Positions 25,056 to 34,345 of a DNA stretch of 62,762 nt are shown piece by piece. Each line of letters begins with the position of its first letter. Within the stretch, counting starts at the first letter, position 1. The position numbers were made by a program, and so were the translations under genes. The stretch comes from Clostridiales bacterium (GTDB lineage Bacteria; Bacillota; Clostridia; Christensenellales; UBA1242). The stretch spans positions 1 to 62,762 of the forward strand of contig SVHI01000006.1 of NCBI GenBank assembly GCA_015055905.1. The letters are read 5' to 3'. Under the pieces are notes generated by a model, which saw only the letters and a list, made by a program, of their open reading frames with translations, was not told the origin of the DNA and did no database searches.

Positions 25056-26050
25056 CTTTTTATATCTTTGCTTTGCTCAAGTAAAAATGACTTAACATCA
25101 GCTAAACTCTGTGTGAATGCGTCGCCGTGTTCACAATGTTTTAAAACGTCGCAAGCAACGCCAATTTTGATTGCCTCGAGTGGATTGTTCCAGTCGGTCA
25201 TCAAGCCATAGATTACGCCGCCCGCAAAAGCATCGCCTCCGCCAACACGGTCGAGAATATCAAATGAATATTCTTTTGTTTCGAGTTTTTGAAGTTTGCC
25301 GTTTTCAACAAAGTATGCAAAACCTTTGAGTGCGTTTCTTGAAGATGTGAAGACAGTTCTTTTTGTGTGAACAAGATACTTGATGTTAAATTTTTCAAGG
25401 AAGGTTTTAATAACCTCGTCGTCTTCGCCGTCGATATCAAAGAATGTTTTGATGTCAAAGAGATTGCCGATGCATACATCTGCATAAGGAATGATGTCTT
25501 TGAATTTAGATTTTGCCTCTTCGATTGACCAAAGTTTTGAACGATAGTTGAAGTCAAAAATGACAGTTAATCCCATTTCTTTTGCTTTTTTTGCAAGGTC
25601 AATGGTGACGTCTGATGTTTTTGTTGAAAGGGCAAGAGAAATGCCTGATGTGAAATAAGCATCTGCACCGCTAAATATTTTTTCGGCGTTGATGTCGTTT
25701 ATGTCAATGTCACGAATAGCAGAGTTGTCTCTGTTATAGATAACGTTTGATGGACGTTCGCCAAAACCTTCTTCAACAAAATAGATTCCAAGGTGGTCGC
25801 CTTTTCTAACAACATTTGAAATATTGACGTTGTTTTTTGTTAAGTGTCTAATTGCACCTTCGCCGATTGAGTTTTCAGGGATAACAGAAACATAGTCTGT
25901 TTGAAGCCCAAGAGAAGAAAGTGTGATAAGAACATTGGTTTCACTTCCGCCGTAGTAAACGTGATATAATTCTGAGTCTTTAATGAGGCTGTGGTTGCTT
26001 GGAGTAAGTCTCATCATAATCTCGCCAAAGCCTATAATTTTTTTGTTCAT
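25052..26050 (-). CDS. kdgK: PfkB family sugar kinase, 2-dehydro-3-deoxygluconokinase-like
   Basis: The 332-aa ribokinase-fold enzyme has the N-terminal GFGEIMMRLTP, the YYGGSETNVLITLSSLG segment (PfkB signature 1 region) and the C-terminal DRVGGGDAFAGGVIYG with the catalytic Asp (PfkB signature 2). Order and spacing match KdgK, which phosphorylates 2-keto-3-deoxygluconate in the Entner-Doudoroff or pectin/uronate pathway. No kdgA aldolase is adjacent, so the exact sugar is inferred. GCGAGG precedes the ATG; single gene. Confidence 0.82.
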   Translation of the reverse strand: MNKKIIGFGEIMMRLTPSNHSLIKDSELYHVYYGGSETNVLITLSSLGLQTDYVSVIPENSIGEGAIRHLTKNNVNISNVVRKGDHLGIYFVEEGFGERPSNVIYNRDNSAIRDIDINDINAEKIFSGADAYFTSGISLALSTKTSDVTIDLAKKAKEMGLTVIFDFNYRSKLWSIEEAKSKFKDIIPYADVCIGNLFDIKTFFDIDGEDDEVIKTFLEKFNIKYLVHTKRTVFTSSRNALKGFAYFVENGKLQKLETKEYSFDILDRVGGGDAFAGGVIYGLMTDWNNPLEAIKIGVACDVLKHCEHGDAFTQSLADVKSFLLEQSKDIKR

Positions 26051-26123
26051 ACGATACCTCGCTAGGTTAATTATATTATCAAATTTTCATTATTGTCAAT
26101 TTAAATAATTGTCAGTAAATTTT

Positions 26124-26636
26124 TTAGTTAATTTGATATAAAAATTTAACCTGAGGCAACGATTTGTTTTCATTGTCGTCGTCGGTATGAATGAGTTTTC
26201 CACCCATTTTCGCATAAAACCCTTGCGCTGGGATGTTGTATTTATTGCAAGAAATTATGAACTGGTTTGTTCCCATTTCTTTGAGTTTTGTGTAGCCGAA
26301 ATCAAACAAGGCTCTGCCGAGTCCTTGACCTTGATGCTCTTTTAAAATATAAAATAATATAATTTCGTTTTTATATGTTTTAAAAGGGCGGAGTGCTTTG
26401 CCATAACACATATAGCCAACAATTTTTTCATTTAAGGTTGCAATATATAAGTGTTGGTCTTTGCTGTTTGCAAGGTATTTAAATTTTTCTTCTTGTTCGG
26501 TGTAATTGTAGCCGTCAATTTTAGCGTCGCTATAAATTCCGCGATAGGTGGTTTCCCAAACCTGCAGTTTCACGGCAGCAAGTTCTTTGCAGTCGCTTTC
26601 GGTTGCTTTTCTAATTTCATAGTTTTTAAATTTCAT
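26124..26636 (-). CDS. GNAT family N-acetyltransferase
   Basis: The 170-aa protein opens with YEIRKATESDCKELAAVKL and continues YRGIYSDAKIDGY, IVGYMCYGKALRP and FYILKEHQGQGLGRALFDFG, where QGQGLGRAL is the acetyl-CoA loop (Q/RxxGxG/A), then NIPAQGFYAKMGGKLI. It acetylates an unknown substrate. ATG 26636 is used because AGAGGTG precedes it; a GTG six bases upstream is less likely. Divergence from the other two GNATs of the window indicates a different substrate. Confidence 0.85.
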   Translation of the reverse strand: MKFKNYEIRKATESDCKELAAVKLQVWETTYRGIYSDAKIDGYNYTEQEEKFKYLANSKDQHLYIATLNEKIVGYMCYGKALRPFKTYKNEIILFYILKEHQGQGLGRALFDFGYTKLKEMGTNQFIISCNKYNIPAQGFYAKMGGKLIHTDDDNENKSLPQVKFLYQIN

Positions 26637-26690
26637 AAACACCTCTTGAAATTAAGGTATAACAAATTGAGAAAAAAGACAAACAAAAAA

Positions 26691-26714
26691 CAAGCCCGAA
26701 GACTTGTTTTTGTG
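26691..26714 (-). terminator. Weak intrinsic terminator
   Basis: AAAACAAG/CTTGTTTT stem after the transglutaminase gene on the minus strand. Confidence 0.6.
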
Positions 26715-26717
26715 TTT

Positions 26718-29510
26718 TTATGCTACAACATAGAACAGGAATGCTGTTTTGCCAGTTGAGGTTGTGCTAGGGACGTAATATTCCCATAAATCAATACCTT
26801 TGTTTTCTGCGGCTGAATAAACGGTGTTATATGAAAGGCTATTTGCAAGAACAACTTCGAATGTAACATAGGTTGTTGCACTTGAGATGTTTGCCTTGAT
26901 GTAGTTTAAAAGCACGTTTAGTTCAGCGGTTGAGTTGATGTAAAGGTCAAAGGTTGTTTCGCTATAAGTGAAGTTGATGTAGTCATAAGCCTCAATAACG
27001 GTTGTTGCCTTGATTGATGAATGGTCAGCGGTTGAATAGCCTTTTGATGTTTTGTAGGCGTCGGTGAACAAGAATTCTGAGAAAGATAGAATTTCTTGAT
27101 TTGAACCATTGCCAGCGTTTCCGTGTGTTGCGTCAACGCCGAACCAAGCGCCGTTAACGTAAACTTTGTTCCACGCGTGGTTGTTGCCTGTAACGAATAC
27201 GCAAGGGATATTTTCGAGTCTTGCCATAATAAGGAATGCTTTTGCAAAGCCTTCGCAAACAGCTTTCTTTTGATTGAATACGCCCTCAGCAAACCAAGAA
27301 TCATAGAGACGAGATTGTGCTGCGCTGATTTCGCCATTGCCTGACTTTTCGTATGCAAGGTAGTCATATTGAACATTCATAACGAGCCAGGTGTAAATTG
27401 CATAAGATTTTTCAATGTTTGTCATTGAGTCATTGCAAATATCTCTCAAGATAACCTTTGCTTTATTGTAAATGATTTCTGCTTTTGAGCCTGATTTGCA
27501 AACTGGGTTGAAGCCCATTTCAAGAGCATAGACAAGTTGTTCGCTTGTTTGAACTTCCAAAGTTGTTTGAACATTGTTGATGTTAAAGTTGTTGTAAGTG
27601 TCGCTTCTTGTGTCTTCAAACGCAGGGGTTGGGGTAGAGTCGAGTTGAGTGTAAAGATGACCTGTTGAGTTGAGTGTTTGAGATGCGAATGTGTGGCTTG
27701 TTGAAGATGTTACAAAAACTGCACCATAGGTTCCGTTTGACCAAGAACTAAGTGTTGATGCGCTTTGGAATGTAGAAATATCATAAGCATCTTGAACCGC
27801 TGAAGAAATTTCAGCAACGATTGCGTCTCCGTTTTGTGGAACGCTGCTTGGAAGGGTTAAATAAACCTTTTCAGTAATGCCCGTAAACATTACATAAAAT
27901 GCCCAAGATACAAGGTCGTCGTGGCTTGTGATTGTGAGTTTTTTGTCGCTTGATGCGAGTGCTTGTTTGAATCTAGCAACATTTGATTTTGTGAGTGGTG
28001 AAGAAACAAAATAGTTTCCTGAGCCATAGATTGTGAAATCGCGAATTACTTTGTTGCCAAAGGTGTAAGGTGTGGTCATTGCAGCATTTGAATACCAGTT
28101 GTCAACGGTGTAGCCGACCATTCCAGTTTCTTCTAAAGCATAAACGCTATTTACAAGTTCTTTTGTGAGTGTTGTTCCGTTCTCAAGTTCATAAGAGATA
28201 AGTTCAACGCCATCAACACAAACAGTCATAAAGACTTCATCGAATTCATAGTGCGCGGTGAATGTGAGGTTTCCGGTTGTTCCTTTTGTGATTGTAACGG
28301 TTGCAGATTCGCCGTCAATTCCAGTTCCTGACCAAGCGAGGAATGTGTCTCCAGCTTTTTCTGGTGCCTTGAGCGAAAAAGTTTCGGTTTCGATTGTGTA
28401 AGAATCTGGGTTTCCAGGTGAAGCAACGGTTCCGCCTTTGAGATTGTAGGTGATTGTGTAGGTTGTGAGTTGCCATTTTGCAGTAAGGTTGTAGTTTAAC
28501 ATCTTAACTGTTCTAATGGTTTCAATTTTATTGTTTCCTTCGTCAAACCAACCAAGGAAGTCATATCCAAGGCGAGAGAGTGGTTCGAGTGTTATCACGC
28601 CATTTTTTAAGGTGTAGACTGTTGGGTTTGAATGAGGAATATCCATAGTGTTTGAATATGAGATTGTTCTCTCTTCGTCAACTGTGTGTGCAAAAACTGA
28701 AAATGTGTTGTTGTTGCCTTCTTTTGTAAAGAGATAACCTTTTGCACCATAGTCTTTAAGTTCAGTGTAAACGCCGTCTTTTTGGTCGTTTCCAATAATG
28801 CCGTCAGCGATTGCTGTTCCAATCTTTTCAGCAATGGTTGAAAGTTTGAAGTTTTTTGAAACAAGTTCAACAACCCTGAATAAATTTTCGGTTTCTTTTA
28901 CTGTGAGACCATTGATTCTCATAGAGTTGTATTTAACCGAATAACTTGTGTCGCCAGTGCTGCCTTCAATAAGGTTAACAGAGGTGAACATATAGATTGA
29001 TTCAGGAATTTTTGATGAAACTAGGTTGGCAGGGAATGCGGTCATTCCGTCTTTTAAATCTTTTGCATTGAATTTGACAGTGAAGTTGAGGCGAGTGATG
29101 AGATTGTCTTCATAATTTTCGTAATCACTGAAAGTAAGTTCCAAGAAACTAACATCATAGCCAAGATTTAATGAAGTGTCATTTTTAATATTATCATCAA
29201 TTACTGCAGCGATTTCTTTATCAGTGAAATAGATGTAGTTTTCAGTGAAATCGTGAGAGTCCTTTTTAGAGTTTGCACTCTCTAAGTCGCTGGCTGAAAA
29301 GGCGTTTGAAAGAACAACATCAGTTGATGAGAAATTTCCAACCTTGTTTATGCTGCCAATCAAACTGAAAGTGTTGATGTCATATTTAAAATAAGCGAAC
29401 GCTATTACGCCGCCACACAATACAACCAAACTTGTTAAGATTGACACAAATGCAATAAGCAGTTTTTTACCAAAACTTTTCTTTGGTCTTAAATATTTTT
29501 CTTTTGCCAT
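26718..29510 (-). CDS. Membrane-anchored transglutaminase-like cysteine protein with InlB-type repeat
   Basis: The 930-aa protein has a basic cytosolic start and one membrane helix (about 16-38), so the bulk is outside. Residues about 310-420 carry List-Bact/InlB B-type repeat sequence (GYDFLGWFDEGNN, ITYNLKGGTV). The C-terminal third is a transglutaminase-like core: Cys in KKAVCEGFAKAF (about 747), His in NNHAWNKV (about 778) and Asp in WFGVDATHG (about 790), the complete triad. It probably acts on cell-wall peptides or surface proteins as a protease or cross-linker. ATG 29510 is chosen for GAGGTGA upstream; the TTG/ATG-rich extension lacks a site. Confidence 0.8.
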   Translation of the reverse strand: MAKEKYLRPKKSFGKKLLIAFVSILTSLVVLCGGVIAFAYFKYDINTFSLIGSINKVGNFSSTDVVLSNAFSASDLESANSKKDSHDFTENYIYFTDKEIAAVIDDNIKNDTSLNLGYDVSFLELTFSDYENYEDNLITRLNFTVKFNAKDLKDGMTAFPANLVSSKIPESIYMFTSVNLIEGSTGDTSYSVKYNSMRINGLTVKETENLFRVVELVSKNFKLSTIAEKIGTAIADGIIGNDQKDGVYTELKDYGAKGYLFTKEGNNNTFSVFAHTVDEERTISYSNTMDIPHSNPTVYTLKNGVITLEPLSRLGYDFLGWFDEGNNKIETIRTVKMLNYNLTAKWQLTTYTITYNLKGGTVASPGNPDSYTIETETFSLKAPEKAGDTFLAWSGTGIDGESATVTITKGTTGNLTFTAHYEFDEVFMTVCVDGVELISYELENGTTLTKELVNSVYALEETGMVGYTVDNWYSNAAMTTPYTFGNKVIRDFTIYGSGNYFVSSPLTKSNVARFKQALASSDKKLTITSHDDLVSWAFYVMFTGITEKVYLTLPSSVPQNGDAIVAEISSAVQDAYDISTFQSASTLSSWSNGTYGAVFVTSSTSHTFASQTLNSTGHLYTQLDSTPTPAFEDTRSDTYNNFNINNVQTTLEVQTSEQLVYALEMGFNPVCKSGSKAEIIYNKAKVILRDICNDSMTNIEKSYAIYTWLVMNVQYDYLAYEKSGNGEISAAQSRLYDSWFAEGVFNQKKAVCEGFAKAFLIMARLENIPCVFVTGNNHAWNKVYVNGAWFGVDATHGNAGNGSNQEILSFSEFLFTDAYKTSKGYSTADHSSIKATTVIEAYDYINFTYSETTFDLYINSTAELNVLLNYIKANISSATTYVTFEVVLANSLSYNTVYSAAENKGIDLWEYYVPSTTSTGKTAFLFYVVA

Positions 29511-29604
29511 AGTCACCTCAAATATATACAATTTCAATTTAATTATAATATAAATTTTTTAATATTAATACCTTTTTTGGGGTGGTTGTTAAAATTTTTG
29601 CAAT

Positions 29605-29635
29605 AAAAAAGCATTCTTGAGATAAGAATGCTTTT
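29605..29635 (-). terminator. Intrinsic terminator
   Basis: AAAGCATTCTT/AAGAATGCTTT stem downstream of the DUF1097-like gene on the minus strand. Confidence 0.85.
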
Positions 29636-29637
29636 AA

Positions 29638-30186
29638 TTATTTGTTTGTTTTTTGAGGTTCAATTGCATTTTTTGTTTTGAAACTAAAGATTGAAAAGAA
29701 ACCGCAAACAAGTCCAAGAATGGCATAAATAACAATGATTCCAAGCATTAATGCGGCATCGCCAATGCTTGTGAGTGGATTCAAGCCAACGCCAAGGTTG
29801 CTGAATGTTAAGAATATACCAACAAACACACCACTGATTGAGTTTGTCCAGCATTTTTCAGTTTTTTCCAAATACATCACTGCGCAGTTAATGAGGAATA
29901 CACCAAGCAAACAGCTGATGCTGATTGTTCCAACATTGAGTGTGAATGAACTTGTGATGAGCATCATAACAACAGCAGATGCAAAACCGATTACGGCTCC
30001 AATTAATGCTTTTAGTCTTTCGGTGATAGTTGCACCAAAGAAGACTGTCCAGAATGCGAATGCAACCCACATAAATGAGCCGCCTTCAAACATAAGCCCG
30101 CCAATTAATGCGTCAATAATGTAAAGAATTGATGCGATAATACCAATTCTTAATGGTTTTTTAGAAATTTCCCAAAACTTTTTCAT
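29638..30186 (-). CDS. DUF1097-like integral membrane protein
   Basis: The 182-aa protein has five to six membrane helices and the small-residue-rich layout of DUF1097 proteins (GGLMFEGGSFMWVAFAFWTVFFG, LLGVFLINCAVMYL, GVGLNPLTSIGDAAL). Family function is unknown, possibly transport. It is 15 bp downstream of the twin lipoprotein genes on the same strand and ends their operon, hinting at a shared envelope role. GGAGAA precedes the ATG. Confidence 0.65.
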   Translation of the reverse strand: MKKFWEISKKPLRIGIIASILYIIDALIGGLMFEGGSFMWVAFAFWTVFFGATITERLKALIGAVIGFASAVVMMLITSSFTLNVGTISISCLLGVFLINCAVMYLEKTEKCWTNSISGVFVGIFLTFSNLGVGLNPLTSIGDAALMLGIIVIYAILGLVCGFFSIFSFKTKNAIEPQKTNK

Positions 30187-30201
30187 AATTTTCTCCTATG
30201 A

Positions 30202-31116
30202 TTATTTTCCTTTATCAATATCTCTAAAACTGATGTGGTCTTTCATATTTGCGTCATATTGTTTTTGGTCTGTGATGTTTGTTTGTTGAATTATATATTT
30301 GTCGGTTTTGTCTTCTTTTACATATTCAGCAAACTTTTCAAATACGATTGATTCGTCAGTTTTTGCTCTTTCCATTTCTTCAGGAGTGAGTTTAACATAA
30401 ACGTTGTTGTCAATAAAGAATGATTCATAGTCGGTAACGGTTCTTGTTACTGGTCCCATTTTTGGTTTGCCGTCAAAATAGCCGATTATACCGATTGTTG
30501 TTTCGGTTCTTGTTCTTGAGAACTTTGTAAGTTCTTTTGTTGAGAATGATGCAACGCCTTCTTCTGGTGAAAGTTGAACATTTGTAACGCCATAAAGGAA
30601 GTTATTGTTTGTTCTAAATCCATTGAGAGGTGATTCAGTTGCTTCACCCATAGCCTTGTTGAGTGAATCAAGGTTCTTTACGTTTGAAATTGAGTATGAA
30701 TTATAGTTTTCGTTTTCAACAATGCTAGCAAGTGTGTTGATGATAGCAGCTTCGCTTTTAGTGTTTTCTTCGTTTTCAAAATAAGAACTATTAACTAGAT
30801 AGTTAAATGTGGTATAGGCGTTTTCCTTTGAGTCGGCATAGGTTGAAATTCCGTTAATGTCAATTGAGTATTGAGCGTTGTCAGCGTGTTCAACGTCAGC
30901 GCAAAGGAATGTGAATTTTGAAAACAAAGCCTTTTCTTCTGCTTGAATGTTATCTGAGTTTAAAACGTGTGAAACAACGGAGTTGTCAATTCTGTCTTGT
31001 GCTTCTTCAAGGTCTTTGATTGAACAACCAGTTAATGTGAATGTTCCCAAAAACATTGTTCCTACAAGCCCAAGAAGAACAAGTGAACGTTTTACTTTTG
31101 AATAGTGTTTTGTCAT
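30202..31116 (-). CDS. Lipoprotein, tandem paralogue 2
   Basis: A 304-aa predicted lipoprotein with signal peptide and lipobox LTGC (Cys31). It shares layout with the gene upstream: KV(K/R)xxxxLLGxVG signal, DxIDxA-like start, a fSxfxxxxADV block after about 45 residues, an ISTYADS-type hydrophobic segment, ENxNYN..., and a late EMERAKTDESIVFEKFAEYVKE block matching YEAMKKDPSLVYSYVAEAI of the paralogue. Function unknown. AAGGAG precedes the ATG. Same operon as 31128 and 29638. Confidence 0.7.
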   Translation of the reverse strand: MTKHYSKVKRSLVLLGLVGTMFLGTFTLTGCSIKDLEEAQDRIDNSVVSHVLNSDNIQAEEKALFSKFTFLCADVEHADNAQYSIDINGISTYADSKENAYTTFNYLVNSSYFENEENTKSEAAIINTLASIVENENYNSYSISNVKNLDSLNKAMGEATESPLNGFRTNNNFLYGVTNVQLSPEEGVASFSTKELTKFSRTRTETTIGIIGYFDGKPKMGPVTRTVTDYESFFIDNNVYVKLTPEEMERAKTDESIVFEKFAEYVKEDKTDKYIIQQTNITDQKQYDANMKDHISFRDIDKGK

Positions 31117-31127
31117 TGTTTTTCTCC

Positions 31128-32021
31128 TTATTTTGAAATGCCTTCTTCAAGTTCGTTTATTGTAAGCTCACTGAGAAGGTCTGCTTTGTCATAAGTTACC
31201 ATTGTTGTAGATTTTCTTTCAGCTTCAATCTTTGAAGAGTCTCTTGCGTTGATTGCTTCAGCAACATAACTATAAACAAGTGAAGGGTCTTTCTTCATTG
31301 CCTCATAGGTTGCATCATCAACCACAAAGGAGTAGGTGTCTTGAAGAGTGAATGTGCCTTGTTTTGGTGTCATTGAAACGCCGTAGCCAAGACCAACACG
31401 TCCGTCAAAACCAATACCTAAACCAAAGCCGCCTTGAACTTTTCTTTGTTTGAGTTCAACCAAGGTTTTTGTGTCGAAAGTGATTCTGTTTTCTGCATCT
31501 TCATAAGTTGGTTTGCCAAGGTTGTAAAGAAGACCAGAAGAGATGTTGTATTTTTCAAAAGGTGAAACTTCATTTTGAATGAACGCATTGTTGATGCTTG
31601 AAATGCTTGGCACTGGTGAAACTTCAACGTTTACAGGTTCACATTCTTTTATGATTTTTTCAAAGATATCATAGAGTTTGTCATAAGATGCCTTTTTGTC
31701 AACATCATTAAAGTATGATGAAGGAACTTCATAGTTAAGAGCTGTGAAACCAACAGAGTCGTCGCTAAATGATGAAACGCCATTGAAAACAACATCAAAG
31801 TCAAATGATGATTTGTTTACATCTGCACCAATAAGTTCAAAATTCTTGATTGAAAGGCTAGACTTTTGTTCTTCTAGTTCAACATTGCAAACGGTTTTGA
31901 TGTCTTCACTTAAAAGTTCGGCTCTGTCAATGATGTCTTGTGAGCAGCCCGTCATTGTTGCCATCAATCCAACAACACCTAAAAGTGCAAAAAGCTGTTT
32001 TACTTTTGTGTATTTTGCCAT
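31128..32021 (-). CDS. Lipoprotein, tandem paralogue 1
   Basis: A 297-aa predicted lipoprotein: positive start, hydrophobic core LFALLGVVGLMAT and lipobox MTGC (Cys26). The mature part is soluble alpha/beta and homologous over its whole length to the product of 30202-31116, which starts 11 bp downstream. No recognised domain. AAGGAG precedes the ATG. It is the first gene of a three-gene envelope operon (two lipoproteins plus a DUF1097-like membrane protein). Confidence 0.7.
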   Translation of the reverse strand: MAKYTKVKQLFALLGVVGLMATMTGCSQDIIDRAELLSEDIKTVCNVELEEQKSSLSIKNFELIGADVNKSSFDFDVVFNGVSSFSDDSVGFTALNYEVPSSYFNDVDKKASYDKLYDIFEKIIKECEPVNVEVSPVPSISSINNAFIQNEVSPFEKYNISSGLLYNLGKPTYEDAENRITFDTKTLVELKQRKVQGGFGLGIGFDGRVGLGYGVSMTPKQGTFTLQDTYSFVVDDATYEAMKKDPSLVYSYVAEAINARDSSKIEAERKSTTMVTYDKADLLSELTINELEEGISK

Positions 32022-32091
32022 AGGTTTCTCCTTTTTCTTTTATTAACAACATAGTAGCATATTTTTGCTGTAATTTCAATATCCGTTTTGA

Positions 32092-32826
32092 CTATTCAGT
32101 TGCGGCATCAGCGAATCTATTTTCAAAGTCAACTGCTTCTGCGATTTTCTTTTCAACGTTATCAATATTTTTTGTTGAGCCCAAAACATAAAGTGTGTCG
32201 CCTTTTTCGAAGATGGTTTCTGGGAGCGGGTCAATGATGTTTTCGCCGCTCTTCATCAAAACGATAGAAATGCCATATTTTTTGCGGACATTTACATCAA
32301 AAATTGATTTATCAACCCATTTTTCAGGGCAAATCATTTCAACAATCTTGTAATCTTCGCTAATTTTTGCAATTTCGTTTGTGAGAGGGTCGGTGAGCGC
32401 TTTGGCAAGTTTTTTGCTCATAAACACTTCAGGGAAGATAACGAGATTAACGCCGATTTTTTCTAAGAGTTCTTTGTGTTGGTTTGTTTGAGCCTTTGCA
32501 ATAACATAAGGAACATTGAGTTCTTTGCAGGTCAAAGAAATGAGCATACTTGATGCAAGGTCTTCACCAATGCAGACGATTGCACACTCAAAGTTTTGAA
32601 TACCAAGCGAAGAAAGAACGTCTTTTTTTGTTGCATCAGCAACTACTGCGTGAGTAACTTGACCTTCAATGCTTTCAATTATTTCTGCGTTTTTGTCAAT
32701 CGCAAGAACATTTTTGCCTTCTTCGGCAAGGTTGAGAGCCAAGCTTTTTCCAAAGTTTCCAAGACCAATTACAACATAGTCAGAAAAGTCTTTTGTTATA
32801 GTGTTATTTGATACGATATTTTCCAT
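32092..32826 (-). CDS. ktrA: Ktr/Trk potassium uptake regulatory subunit (RCK domain)
   Basis: The 244-aa cytosolic protein has an RCK_N Rossmann domain (VVIGLGNFGKSLALNLAEEG, about 18-37; acidic AIDKNAE) and an RCK_C domain (about 150-230, GISIVLMKSGENIIDPLPE). Such subunits bind nucleotides or c-di-AMP and gate the KtrB channel. Its start is three bases after the stop of the ktrB-like gene, with GGGG overlapping that stop, so translation is coupled. Whether it is called KtrA, KtrC or TrkA cannot be decided from sequence alone. Confidence 0.88.
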   Translation of the reverse strand: MENIVSNNTITKDFSDYVVIGLGNFGKSLALNLAEEGKNVLAIDKNAEIIESIEGQVTHAVVADATKKDVLSSLGIQNFECAIVCIGEDLASSMLISLTCKELNVPYVIAKAQTNQHKELLEKIGVNLVIFPEVFMSKKLAKALTDPLTNEIAKISEDYKIVEMICPEKWVDKSIFDVNVRKKYGISIVLMKSGENIIDPLPETIFEKGDTLYVLGSTKNIDNVEKKIAEAVDFENRFADAATE

Positions 32827-32829
32827 TTT

Positions 32830-34203
32830 TTACCCCACTGTTAATTTTGCATCAACATATTTGATGCTGTTTGGTTGATTTTTAATTTTGAAGGCGAGTG
32901 GAATGGTGAGCATTCCAATTCTGCCCATATACATCATAAGTGATAAAACAAGTTTTGATTGCCAGCAAAGTGTTGGTGTTATTCCAAATGACAAGCCGGC
33001 ATTGCAAAGTGCAGATGTGCACTCAAAGATAACGGCATCAAGTGTGGCTGTGCCAGCCTCAAATGTGTAAACTAAGGTTGTTCCAACAACAAGAACTCCA
33101 ACTGCGATTAAAGCAATCTTTGTTGCTTTTGTGATAAGGTTGTTTGAGATTTTTCTGTTTCTGTAAATAATGTTTCCGTTTTGGTCAGGACTCTTGAATA
33201 AGAGCAACAACAAAACAAAGAAAGTAGTTGTTTTTACACCACCAGCCATTGACGCTGATGAACCTCCAATAAACATAAAGATTTCACAAATCATAACTGT
33301 TATTTGACTCATTTGTGATTGGTTAAATGTTGCAAACCCTGCAGTTCTTGTGGTTATGCTTTGGAAAAAACAGTTCATAATTTTGTTTCCTGTTGACATA
33401 TTTCCAATAGTGTTAGGGTTATTCCATTCAAAGAACATTACCAAAACAGCACCAAGCAAAATTAAGATTCCAGTGAGCCACAAAACAATTCTTGTGTGAA
33501 TGTTGAGTCTTTTTTTCTTTTTGAATTTTTTGAAAAGGTCAATAAATACAATGAAACCGATTCCGCCCAAAACAATCAAAAACATTACAGGAATCAAAAC
33601 CGCTGGGTTTGTTGCAAAGTGCGAAAGGTTTGAAAATGCTGGTGTTGCAGTTCCAAGAGGGTCAAAGCCGGCGTTGCAGAATGCTGAAACCGCCAAAAAC
33701 AAGGCTTTGAAAATTCCAAGACCAACACTGCCAGAAAATTCAATCATTGGTGGAATGAGCGCTATAAAACCAATAAGTTCAAGACTGAATGTTGCGATGA
33801 TAACAAAGACGATAGTTTTTACAACGTCTTTTGTGTCTTCTTGGTTCAAACTTTCTTGAATGGTGAGTCTTGTTGCGTAGTCAATTTTCTTTCCTATAAG
33901 CAAAAAGAGAAGTGAAGTGATTGCAACAAAGCCAAGACCGCCAATTTGAATTAAGAGCATAACAATAACTTGTCCAAAAATTGTTAGTTCCATTGCAACA
34001 TCATAAACCATTAGTCCTGTAACACAGACTGAACTGGTTGATGTGAATAACGAATCAATAAAAGGCATCCATATTCCTGCGGTGTTTGAGATTGGCAAAC
34101 ACAAAAGGAACGCGCCGAGAAGAATGACTGATGCAAAGCCCAAAAGAATGAATTTTGCAGGGGTCATTTTGAAAATGTTTTGTAATTTTAAATTTTTCTT
34201 CAT
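32830..34203 (-). CDS. ktrB: Ktr/Trk potassium channel-like subunit
   Basis: The 457-aa membrane protein has the fourfold M1-P-M2 layout of TrkH/KtrB and the selectivity-filter-like segments STSSVCVTGLMVYD, AVSAFCNAGFDPLG, SITTRTAGFATFN and ECTSALCNAGLSFG, each with the conserved Gly. It moves K+ across the cytoplasmic membrane and works with the RCK subunit encoded next. ATG 34203 with GAGG just upstream is used; in-frame ATGs at 34212 and further up have no better site. It forms a two-gene operon with ktrA. Confidence 0.9.
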   Translation of the reverse strand: MKKNLKLQNIFKMTPAKFILLGFASVILLGAFLLCLPISNTAGIWMPFIDSLFTSTSSVCVTGLMVYDVAMELTIFGQVIVMLLIQIGGLGFVAITSLLFLLIGKKIDYATRLTIQESLNQEDTKDVVKTIVFVIIATFSLELIGFIALIPPMIEFSGSVGLGIFKALFLAVSAFCNAGFDPLGTATPAFSNLSHFATNPAVLIPVMFLIVLGGIGFIVFIDLFKKFKKKKRLNIHTRIVLWLTGILILLGAVLVMFFEWNNPNTIGNMSTGNKIMNCFFQSITTRTAGFATFNQSQMSQITVMICEIFMFIGGSSASMAGGVKTTTFFVLLLLLFKSPDQNGNIIYRNRKISNNLITKATKIALIAVGVLVVGTTLVYTFEAGTATLDAVIFECTSALCNAGLSFGITPTLCWQSKLVLSLMMYMGRIGMLTIPLAFKIKNQPNSIKYVDAKLTVG

Positions 34204-34345
34204 ACGCCTCATTTTAACATAGATTATTTGGTTTTGCAAAAGATTTAGAATGAAATTGCAGTAATTTAGCGGTTTTATGTGAAATTTTAATGAAAATGAA
34301 TAATAGTTTTTAGATTGTTAACGATTAAAAAAGTGGAGGAATTTT

